Positions 1 to 6,897 of a DNA stretch of 64,000 nucleotides are shown here, piece after piece; position 1 is the first letter of the stretch, and every line of letters starts with the position of its first letter. The notes beneath the pieces were generated by a model that was not told the origin of the DNA, did not search any database, and saw only the letters and a program-made list of their open reading frames with translations. The DNA is taken from assembly GCA_910578885.1 (NCBI GenBank), contig CAJTSH010000010.1, forward strand, positions 1 through 64,000, given 5' to 3'. This DNA is from an uncultured Lachnospiraceae bacterium. GTDB lineage: Bacteria; Bacillota; Clostridia; Lachnospirales; Lachnospiraceae. The position numbers and the translations under genes were made by a program.

Positions 1-139
1 AAATCTTACATCTGTTTTTTGAGTTTACACAAAACTTGAAACGGTCTCTGACAGAATGGATGATATCGTCAAAGCCGCAAATGACAGGGCGTTTCAGGAA
101 GCCCTTTTCATGGAATATGGGCTATAGTTTTAAATTGAA

Positions 140-177
140 AGCCCCTGAGAATCACAATTATGCGATTCTCAGGGGCT
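140..177 (-). terminator. Terminator downstream of groEL
   Basis: A perfect 14-bp stem (140-153 paired with 164-177, loop 154-163) lies 27 bases beyond the groEL stop on the minus strand. The transcript then runs into a short T/A-rich stretch (TTCAATTTA). It is well placed to end the groES-groEL transcript. The modest U tract makes it a less than ideal intrinsic terminator. Confidence 0.75.
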
Positions 178-203
178 CTCTTCTATTTATTCCCCGCTTC
201 CGA

Positions 204-1829
204 CTACATCATCCCCATGCCGCCGGCTCCGCCCGCCGGCATTGCCGATGCGTCTTCCTTAATATTTGCCACTACGGATTCAGTGGTCAGTAATGTAGAT
301 GCTACAGAAGTTGCATTCTGCAATGCGCTTCTTGTCACCTTGACCGGATCAAGGATTCCTGCCTCTACCATGTTGACATACTCTTCGGTTGCGGCATCAA
401 AACCTACGCCTGTCTCGGACTCTTTCACCTTATTGATGATGACTGCGCCTTCTAAGCCTGCGTTTGCTGCAATGTAGTACAACGGAGCTTCCAGTGCCTT
501 TAAGATTACCTTTGCACCGGTCTTCTCGTCACCGTCTAAGGTCTCAGCTAAATTTGCAACCTCTTTGCTTGCATGGATATATGCAGAACCGCCGCCTGCG
601 ATGATTCCTTCTTCTACTGCTGCTCTTGTTGCATTCAATGCATCCTCCATACGGAGTTTTGCTTCCTTCATTTCAGTCTCTGTTGCAGCGCCTACACGGA
701 TAACGGCAACACCGCCTGCTAATTTTGCAAGACGCTCCTGTAATTTCTCTTTGTCAAACTCAGATGTTGTCTCTTCAATCTGTGCGCGGATCTGTGCGAT
801 TCTGGACTGGATTCCGGATTTATCGCCTTCACCGTCTACGATTACGGTATTCTCTTTCTGAACCTTTACGGATTTTGCACGTCCTAACTGATCTAAGGTG
901 GCATCCTTCAATTCCAGACCAACTTCCTCTGAAATCACCTGTCCGCCGGTTAAAATTGCAATATCCTCTAACATTGCTTTTCTTCTGTCACCATAGCCCG
1001 GCGCCTTCACTGCTACTACATTAAAGGTTCCGCGCAATTTATTTACGATTAAGGTCGTTAATGCCTCTCCCTCAATATCTTCTGCAATAATCAAAAGTCT
1101 TGCCCCAGACTGTACAACCTGCTCTAATAATGGAAGAATCTCCTGAATGTTGCTGATTTTCTTGTCTGTAATCAGGATATACGGATCATCCAATACAGCT
1201 TCCATCTTATCCATATCTGTGCACATGTACGCAGAAATATATCCACGGTCAAACTGCATACCTTCTACCAAATCCAACTCAGTCTGCATGGTCTTGCTCT
1301 CTTCAATGGTGATAACGCCGTCATTGGAAACCTTCTCCATTGCATCTGCTACCATATCGCCGACTTCTTCATCACCTGCGGAAATGGATGCCACCTTTGC
1401 GATCTGGTCCTTGCCGTTTACCTTCGCAGACATTGCCACGATTGCATCCACTGCTTTGTCTGTCGCCTTTTTCATACCGCGTCTTAAGATGATTGGGTTC
1501 GCACCGGCTTCCAGATTCTTCATTCCTTCCTGAATCATTGCCTGTGCAAGTACGGTAGCGGTCGTTGTACCGTCGCCTGCCACGTCGTTTGTCTTGGTCG
1601 CAACTTCTTTCACAAGCTGTGCGCCCATGTTCTCAAATGCATCTTCCAGCTCGATTTCTTTTGCGATCGTCACGCCGTCGTTTGTGATGAGCGGAGCGCC
1701 GTAAGATTTATCAAGCACTACATTTCTTCCCTTCGGTCCAAGGGTTACTCTCACTGTATTCGCCAACTTGTCAACGCCTGCACCCAAAGCGGTTCTTGCT
1801 TCGGTTCCATATTTTAACTCTTTTGCCAT
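204..1829 (-). CDS. groEL: 60-kDa chaperonin GroEL
   Basis: Large subunit of the GroEL/GroES folding chamber, which refolds cytosolic proteins in an ATP-driven cycle. The 541 residues match the family's usual length of about 540-550. Hallmarks include GPKGRNVVLD at residues 31-40, the ATP-site motif GDGTTT at 85-90, the conserved stretch AVEEGIIAGGG near residue 400, and the disordered GGM-type tail GGAGGMGMM at 533-541. It begins 43 bases after the groES stop, so the two form a dicistronic operon. A single promoter and CIRCE element lie ahead of groES, implying HrcA repression and heat induction. Identity is certain. Confidence 0.99.
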   Translation of the reverse strand: MAKELKYGTEARTALGAGVDKLANTVRVTLGPKGRNVVLDKSYGAPLITNDGVTIAKEIELEDAFENMGAQLVKEVATKTNDVAGDGTTTATVLAQAMIQEGMKNLEAGANPIILRRGMKKATDKAVDAIVAMSAKVNGKDQIAKVASISAGDEEVGDMVADAMEKVSNDGVITIEESKTMQTELDLVEGMQFDRGYISAYMCTDMDKMEAVLDDPYILITDKKISNIQEILPLLEQVVQSGARLLIIAEDIEGEALTTLIVNKLRGTFNVVAVKAPGYGDRRKAMLEDIAILTGGQVISEEVGLELKDATLDQLGRAKSVKVQKENTVIVDGEGDKSGIQSRIAQIRAQIEETTSEFDKEKLQERLAKLAGGVAVIRVGAATETEMKEAKLRMEDALNATRAAVEEGIIAGGGSAYIHASKEVANLAETLDGDEKTGAKVILKALEAPLYYIAANAGLEGAVIINKVKESETGVGFDAATEEYVNMVEAGILDPVKVTRSALQNATSVASTLLTTESVVANIKEDASAMPAGGAGGMGMM

Positions 1830-1872
1830 AACTTTTTACCTCTTTCCTTTCTTTTCTAAATCGCTGCCTGCC

Positions 1873-2160
1873 TTATTCGGAGACAACTGCTAAAATATCG
1901 TTCTGTTTAACGATGATGTACTCTGTTCCGTCTAATTTCACTTCTGTTCCTGCATATTTGGAATAGATGACCTTCTGTCCTTCTTTCACCTGCATGGTAA
2001 CTTCTTTGCCGTCTACCATTCCGCCGGGACCAACTGCGATAACTTCTGCTTCCTGCGGCTTCTCCTGTGCGCTTCCTGCAAGGATAATTCCGGATTTTGT
2101 CTTCTCTTCTGCTTCTAACTGTTTCAAAACAACTCTGTCTGATAAAGGTACTAATTTCAT
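1873..2160 (-). CDS. groES: 10-kDa co-chaperonin GroES
   Basis: Heptameric lid of the GroEL chamber. The 95-residue length is typical. The N-terminus (KLVPLSDRVVLKQ), a mobile loop around residues 18-30 (EKTKSGIILAG), and the C-terminal YIIVKQNDILAVV are all recognisable. The start is supported by AGGAGG a few bases upstream of the ATG. It is first in the groES-groEL operon and lies about 50 bases downstream of the CIRCE operator, the standard Firmicutes arrangement. Confidence 0.98.
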   Translation of the reverse strand: MKLVPLSDRVVLKQLEAEEKTKSGIILAGSAQEKPQEAEVIAVGPGGMVDGKEVTMQVKEGQKVIYSKYAGTEVKLDGTEYIIVKQNDILAVVSE

Positions 2161-2207
2161 ATATAATTCCTCCTTCTAACACAATTTACACTTTTCATCT
2201 TCAATTA

Positions 2208-2234
2208 TTAGCACTCATTCGATTCGAGTGCTAA
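2208..2234 (-). promoter_or_regulatory. CIRCE operator (HrcA binding site)
   Basis: The perfect inverted repeat TTAGCACTC-N9-GAGTGCTAA occupies 2208-2216 and 2226-2234, with nine bases between the arms. This is the full CIRCE consensus bound by the HrcA repressor. It sits immediately downstream of the groESL -10 box, so bound repressor would block initiation or early elongation. No hrcA gene is in this window. Confidence 0.98.
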
Positions 2235-2245
2235 CCGATAGACAT

Positions 2246-2274
2246 ATAATAGTTTTTTGCTATCCATTCTGCAA
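2246..2274 (-). promoter_or_regulatory. Sigma-A promoter of groES-groEL
   Basis: On the minus strand, -35 TTGCAG (2269-2274) and -10 TATTAT (2246-2251) are separated by exactly 17 bases. Transcription should start close to the CIRCE element just downstream. Each box differs from consensus at only one or two positions. Confidence 0.85.
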
Positions 2275-2402
2275 ATCCATTTTCCTTTTTATTATCTCAT
2301 ATTATCTCTTATATACTCATTTTTACTCTCATTTTCTCGTCTTTTCTTAAACTCCCCATTTTTTCTTGATTTCATAATTTTTTTATAAAGTTTTCTTTTC
2401 CT

Positions 2403-3188
2403 TTATGAAATCAATCCATAATGCACCAGTCCCTGATAGATTCCATCCTCCCGCAACGGAGCTGTGACATACTCCGCCGCCTCTTTTGCGTCTTTTGTTC
2501 CATTTCCCATTGCTATCCCATGCGCTACAAAGGACAGCATCTGCAAATCATTGACACTGTCGCCAAAAGCATAAGTGTCTTCTTTCCTTACTCCAAGCAG
2601 CCCGCATGCCTTCGCAATACCGGAGGCTTTCGAAAATCCCCGTGGGACGAATTCGATTGCATGAGGACCATGCACCAGAAAATCATATTCCCCTTCCAGC
2701 TCTTTTAATGCCAAGGGATACGTCTCCTCATTTCCGGCTGCAGAAAATTTGCTTATTTCCCAAATGCTTTCATTCCCGGAAATCGGAAGCAGATATTCAC
2801 TCATTTCACCCTTCACCTTTTTTGCATATTCATTTCCCGCAAACTCTTCATAATCCATATACAGATACTCTTTCCCTTCCAGTATGACCGGCATATGGTA
2901 TTTCCGCAAAACAGCAAGTGAATCCACTACCTTCCGGTTATCCAGCTTTTGGTAGAACAATTCCTTTCCATCACACTCAATATATGTCCCGCAGCCTGCA
3001 ATCATTCCATCAAATCCAAGGGATAAAAGCCGCTGATCCCTGATAAATCCTTTCGTTCTTCCAGTACAGATGAACGCATAGTGTCCGTTTTCACGCAATT
3101 TGCGGATTCCTTCTCGTGTGCTCTTTGGAATAAAAGAATGCTCATCCCAGATTGTTCCGTCAATGTCAAAAAATACTGCTTTCCTCAT
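2403..3188 (-). CDS. Cof-type HAD superfamily phosphatase
   Basis: Cytosolic haloacid-dehalogenase-type phosphatase of the Cof/YidA group, which usually acts on sugar phosphates or related small phosphorylated metabolites. The true substrate cannot be read from sequence. The 261 residues carry motif I FDIDGT (catalytic Asp8 and Asp10), motif II CTGRT at 41-45, a likely motif III lysine near residue 187, and motif IV GDSVND at 209-214. The C2-type cap lies between motifs II and III. A well-formed promoter lies upstream (3234-3262), so it is probably monocistronic. Confidence 0.92.
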   Translation of the reverse strand: MRKAVFFDIDGTIWDEHSFIPKSTREGIRKLRENGHYAFICTGRTKGFIRDQRLLSLGFDGMIAGCGTYIECDGKELFYQKLDNRKVVDSLAVLRKYHMPVILEGKEYLYMDYEEFAGNEYAKKVKGEMSEYLLPISGNESIWEISKFSAAGNEETYPLALKELEGEYDFLVHGPHAIEFVPRGFSKASGIAKACGLLGVRKEDTYAFGDSVNDLQMLSFVAHGIAMGNGTKDAKEAAEYVTAPLREDGIYQGLVHYGLIS

Positions 3189-3233
3189 ATCTTTTCCTCA
3201 TTTTGTCTATGAAACTTAACTGCAACTGTCCTA

Positions 3234-3262
3234 ATATTACTTGATTTTGAAACCAGCGTCAA
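3234..3262 (-). promoter_or_regulatory. Sigma-A promoter of the Cof-type phosphatase gene
   Basis: The minus strand carries TTGACG (3257-3262), a 17-base spacer and TAATAT (3234-3239), followed by the ATG of the phosphatase gene 46 bases downstream. The boxes lie just beyond the end of the LRR remnant at 3277. Confidence 0.75.
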
Positions 3263-3276
3263 TCGAGTAGAAAACT

Positions 3277-3511
3277 TTACTCCCCTACTCGCTGTGCGGG
3301 CTCATTACTCGCAGGAATAAAAGCATTCTTCCCAATCGCTGTCACATTTTTCGGGATTTGTATCCCAGAAATATTTTTACAATTACGAAGCCCTGACTCC
3401 ATTTTTGCAGGTTCCGGTTATTTTTACCTTTCCTGCCTTCAAAAAAGAAACATATCCGGTTGCATCCACCGTTACAATTTAATCATTGGATGATTTGAAG
3501 GTAACCTTTGC
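3277..3511 (-). pseudogene. Remnant of a Big2 / BspA-like leucine-rich-repeat surface protein
   Basis: Two frames of this apparently empty stretch translate into pieces of a secreted adhesin. From 3511 downward one frame reads KVTFKSSND, a stop, then IVTVDATGYVSFLKAGKVKI, a typical bacterial Ig-like group 2 (Big2) segment. A neighbouring frame then gives NCKNISGIQIPKNVTAIGKN, a textbook BspA-type LRR_5 repeat, ending in TAA at 3277-3279. At least one nonsense change and one frameshift separate the pieces, so the gene is dead. The first part overlaps the 3' end of pdxT in another frame. An intact protein with the same domain types lies at 9558-15068. Function lost; identification rests on motif recognition. 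Confidence 0.8.
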
Positions 3512-4071
3512 TTTTCCACCATATCTAAAAAGAAACGGTGCACACCGGTATCTGCATTCAGCTCCGGATGAAAAGCCGTCACCAGTTGCTTCCCCTGTCT
3601 TGCCGCCACAATCTTTCCACCCACCTTTGCCAAAATCTCTACTTCCGGCGATGCCGATACGATGTAGGGCGCCCGGATAAATGTCATAGGTATTGTTCCC
3701 AGTCCCGCAAATTCCTCCTCAGCATAAAAGCTCCCAAGCTGCCTGCCGTATGCATTCCGTTTCACCTGAATATCCATCGTACCAAGGCAGGACTGATTCT
3801 CTTCAACCCCTCCTGCCAGTAAAATCAACCCCGCACAAGTACCAAACACCGGGATACCTCCGCAGATTTTCTCACGAAGAACCTTATATAAATCCAGTTC
3901 CCACAGCAGCTTTCCCATCACTGTGCTCTCGCCGCCCGGCAGAATGAGAGCGTCAAATTTCTGGTCTAAATCCTTTTTCTGCCGGATTTCAAAATGCGCT
4001 GTATTCAGCTTATCCAGCATTTGCCCATGCTCCGCAAATGCTCCCTGTAATGCTAAAATTCCCACTGTCAT
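3472..4071 (-). CDS. pdxT: Pyridoxal 5'-phosphate synthase glutaminase subunit PdxT
   Basis: Class I glutaminase that hydrolyses glutamine and channels ammonia to PdxS for vitamin B6 synthesis. The catalytic triad is visible: Cys79 in FGTCAG and His168/Glu170 in AFHPEL. The oxyanion-loop motif PGGEST is at 46-51. The ATG at 4071, one base after the pdxS stop, gives 199 residues starting MTVGILALQG; an ATG further upstream would overlap pdxS for no gain. The last roughly 12 residues are not family-like. They are encoded by DNA that reads as a Big2 adhesin fragment in another frame, so the natural C-terminus appears to have been replaced. The core enzyme looks intact. Confidence 0.96.
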   Translation of the reverse strand: MTVGILALQGAFAEHGQMLDKLNTAHFEIRQKKDLDQKFDALILPGGESTVMGKLLWELDLYKVLREKICGGIPVFGTCAGLILLAGGVEENQSCLGTMDIQVKRNAYGRQLGSFYAEEEFAGLGTIPMTFIRAPYIVSASPEVEILAKVGGKIVAARQGKQLVTAFHPELNADTGVHRFFLDMVEKQRLPSNHPMIKL

Positions 4072-4072
4072 C

Positions 4073-4948
4073 TTACTTTCCCCGCTCCGCCATAATAAGC
4101 TCAATTTCCTGTTCGTTGATTCCTACCATAGCCTCACCTAAATCGGCTGAAAGCTCTGCAATCAGTTTCGCATCCGTATAATTCGTAACCGCTTTGACAA
4201 TTGCAGCTGCACGCTTCTTTGGATTGCCGGATTTAAAGATGCCTGAGCCTACGAATACCCCCTCGGCTCCAAGCTGCATCATCAGCGCCGCATCTGCCGG
4301 TGTTGCAACCCCGCCCGCCGCAAAATTCACGACCGGAAGCTTTCCGTTCTCATGGACAAAACGAAGCAGCTCTACCGGAACCTGAAGCTGCTTTGCCGCC
4401 TCAAACAATTCGTCCTCTCTCAGATTCTGAACCCTGCGGATTTCGGAATTCATCGCCCGCATATGGCGCACTGCCTGAACCACGTCTCCGGTTCCCGGCT
4501 CTCCTTTCGTACGAATCATGGATGCGCCTTCCTCAATGCGGCGGAGCGCCTCTCCCAAATCCCTTGCCCCGCAGACAAATGGAACCTGAAATTCCCGCTT
4601 ATTGATATGGTAAACATCATCCGCCGGAGACAGCACCTCGCTCTCGTCTATGTAATCAATTTCAATCGCTTCTAAAATCTGCGCCTCCACAAAATGTCCG
4701 ATCCGGCATTTCGCCATTACCGGTATGGACACCGCCTCCTGAATTCCGCAAATCATCTTCGGATCGCTCATACGGGAAACACCGCCTGCCGCACGGATAT
4801 CCGCGGGAATCCGCTCTAGTGCCATAACGGCACATGCCCCTGCCTCTTCAGCAATCTTTGCCTGCTCCGGAGTGGTGACATCCATAATGACGCCTCCCTT
4901 TAACATTTGTGCCAGTTGTTTGTTCAATTCATATCTGTTCTCTGCCAT
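4073..4948 (-). CDS. pdxS: Pyridoxal 5'-phosphate synthase subunit PdxS
   Basis: Lyase subunit that condenses a pentose phosphate, glyceraldehyde 3-phosphate and PdxT-derived ammonia into PLP. It forms a dodecamer of (beta/alpha)8 barrels. At 291 residues it is full length. Diagnostic segments are GGVIMDVTTPEQA at 18-30, MALERIPADIRAAGGVSRM at 42-60, and the catalytic lysine Lys80 in PVMAKCRIGHF. The downstream pdxT is one base away, so translation is coupled. The start is backed by an AAGGTGAGGA ribosome binding site. Confidence 0.98.
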   Translation of the reverse strand: MAENRYELNKQLAQMLKGGVIMDVTTPEQAKIAEEAGACAVMALERIPADIRAAGGVSRMSDPKMICGIQEAVSIPVMAKCRIGHFVEAQILEAIEIDYIDESEVLSPADDVYHINKREFQVPFVCGARDLGEALRRIEEGASMIRTKGEPGTGDVVQAVRHMRAMNSEIRRVQNLREDELFEAAKQLQVPVELLRFVHENGKLPVVNFAAGGVATPADAALMMQLGAEGVFVGSGIFKSGNPKKRAAAIVKAVTNYTDAKLIAELSADLGEAMVGINEQEIELIMAERGK

Positions 4949-5036
4949 TTTTTGTCCTCACCTTTCCTATCAAAATAGTATGATTTTGTTTGAATTGATG
5001 ATAAACCCCAATTGGCAGTTTTGAAATGACCAGTTT

Positions 5037-5927
5037 TTATGTTTTTAACCATGCCATTTTTCCTTCTGAAATCAATAGTCCAGCTAATGTAAGCACCGTT
5101 CCGATCACAGACGCAGCAGTTATTTTTTCGTGCAGCACGATGGCAGAGGTCACTATTGTTATGACCGACACCATATAATATACGCTTGTTTTTACTGCCC
5201 CAAGTATTTTTACAGCATAATTCCATGTTACAAAACATAACGCAGACGCTCCTAATCCCTGAAAGACGAAATTTAGAAAATACCTGACATCTGCAAACTG
5301 TCCAATCTCCAAATGAAATTCAAAAAAGGAAAGCGCAGGCAGCATAAAGAGAATACCATATGTAAAAATCCGCCGTGTTGCCTGAATCGTATTATATCCG
5401 TAACTGCTGATTTTTCGGGTAAGCAGAGAATAAACCGCCCAGACCAGTGCGGCAATCATTGCCAAGATATCTCCGATAGGATTGAAGGCAAGCGCTGCGC
5501 CGTTAAAGCTGATCAGACAGATACCAACCATTGCCACAAGAAAACCAATAAAAAAATTTGGTTTCAGGCGTTCTTCACCTTTCATAAATAGCTGTGACAA
5601 AATTGCAGTAAAAAATGGCGCAGCAGAGATAATCACGCCAACATTAGATGCCATTGTATAGGTCAATGCGATATTTTCAAGCAGATAATACAGACAGATC
5701 CCGCATAAACCGGCAAACACATAGGTAAGCTCTTCCTTTTTGTCCCTCACTTTCAGCCGTTTCGGACACACAATAAAAAGCGCAAGCCATCCAAGCAGAA
5801 AACGGCAGAATAAAATTTCAACGGGAGCAAAATCCGCAAGTAATATTTTGGTAGATATAAAGGTTGTTCCCCAAATCAGAATTGTAATGAACGATGACAA
5901 ATGTCCCTTTGCAGTCTCATTTTTCAT
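5037..5927 (-). CDS. EamA/DMT family transporter
   Basis: Integral membrane protein of the drug/metabolite transporter superfamily, probably an exporter of amino acids or other small metabolites; the substrate cannot be read from sequence. The 296 residues contain about ten hydrophobic segments in two EamA repeats. Early motifs are ILIWGTTFISTK and EILFCRFLLGW; the second repeat begins near GDILAMIAALVWAVYSL. The ATG at 5927 is preferred over an in-frame start 225 bases upstream because AAGGAAAG lies just ahead of it. It also makes the gene overlap the preceding AraC-type gene by only 11 bases. That overlap suggests the regulator controls this exporter. Confidence 0.88.
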   Translation of the reverse strand: MKNETAKGHLSSFITILIWGTTFISTKILLADFAPVEILFCRFLLGWLALFIVCPKRLKVRDKKEELTYVFAGLCGICLYYLLENIALTYTMASNVGVIISAAPFFTAILSQLFMKGEERLKPNFFIGFLVAMVGICLISFNGAALAFNPIGDILAMIAALVWAVYSLLTRKISSYGYNTIQATRRIFTYGILFMLPALSFFEFHLEIGQFADVRYFLNFVFQGLGASALCFVTWNYAVKILGAVKTSVYYMVSVITIVTSAIVLHEKITAASVIGTVLTLAGLLISEGKMAWLKT

Positions 5928-6756
5928 TTTCTCTTTCCTTTCGATTTTCCTTGAAAATACTTCTGTATGCTGCCGGAGACAAGCCGATAAACATATGAAA
6001 GAAATTGGAAAAATGGCTTTGGTCAACAAACCCGGTCTGCATTGCCGCTTCGGCAGGAGCAGCACCGCTTTCCAGTAATTCTTTTGCCTTACCGATGCGA
6101 ATTGCCTGCAAATATCTGTATGGGGTAACTCCTTTGGACTTTGTGAATGCACGAAGTAATGTTGATTTGCTCAGATTACTGCACCCGCAAAGCCTTTCTA
6201 ATGTGATATGCTCCTCAAAGTGCTGTTGCATAAAGATACATGCCTGCTCAATTTCATCCCTGCAATCAGGAATACACTTTTCAAAAGGCTGTCCGTATCG
6301 CTCAATGAGCAATTGAATAAGAAACAACAACATTTCTTCTTTTTCAAATTCCTTCGACCCCGCCATTATCATCTCATGCAATGAACAAAGATAATGGCTG
6401 ATTTCCGCATTTTCAATCACATTTTCAGAAAATCCGATCAGATTCCTTTCTCCTGTAATTTCCTCCACTAGGGCTGACATCGTTTCTTTTTGAATATTCA
6501 TCCCAATATAGTGAAAAGTTCCACCGTCACTTTGCACACAGCCATGATTATCGTTTGGATTAAACAGCAGCGTATTCCCTTGCCGTATATCATATTGCCG
6601 CCCCTTGCAATGCAAATGGCGCATACCTTTTTCAACGAATCCCATCACATAGTAATCATGAAAATGATTCGGAAATGGCTGTACGATTCCTTCAAATCGG
6701 TATGCCTCCAGGTGAAGTCCACCGTCATAGCGGACCGTCCGTTTCTCTTATTTCAT
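5917..6756 (-). pseudogene. AraC-family regulator with in-frame stop at codon 3
   Basis: AraC-type transcription factor with an N-terminal cupin ligand domain and a C-terminal double helix-turn-helix (about the last 100 residues, with ITLERLCGCSNLSKSTLLRA and the second HTH region). The natural gene seems to start at the ATG at 6754-6756, which has a perfect AAGGAGG (6764-6770) upstream. It reads Met-Lys and then TAA (6748-6750). After that stop the same frame continues with family-like sequence (LHLEAYRFEGIVQPFPNHFH, including the cupin histidines). The longest uninterrupted reading begins at a GTG at 6648, which would remove those histidines and has no good binding site. The gene is therefore probably inactive or read through. 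It overlaps the EamA gene by 11 bases. Confidence 0.8.
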
Positions 6757-6859
6757 ACTGACGCCTCCTTGAATTTATTATACACATAAATATTGGCTGT
6801 TTATTGTAAAATATCTTCATTCTCCCTCTTATTTTATTTTATATTTTCTTCCCATCTGC

Positions 6860-6865
6860 TATAAT
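6860..6865 (+). promoter_or_regulatory. Possible -10 box of the GH3 gene
   Basis: A perfect TATAAT lies 33 bases before the GH3 start codon in the short AraC/GH3 divergent region. The sequence 17 bases upstream (around 6837-6842) is only T-rich and is a poor -35 match. This would fit a promoter that needs an activator. The call is tentative. Confidence 0.45.
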
Positions 6866-6897
6866 AAATGCAATTCATACACTTGAGGAGGATTTCT

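Noticed and set aside
1..139. A plus-strand stretch before the groEL terminator that reads about 35 open codons ending at TAG 125-127.
   Set aside because: It has a stop upstream, no start with a ribosome binding site and no recognisable product. It might be the tail of a gene to the left, but this cannot be supported.
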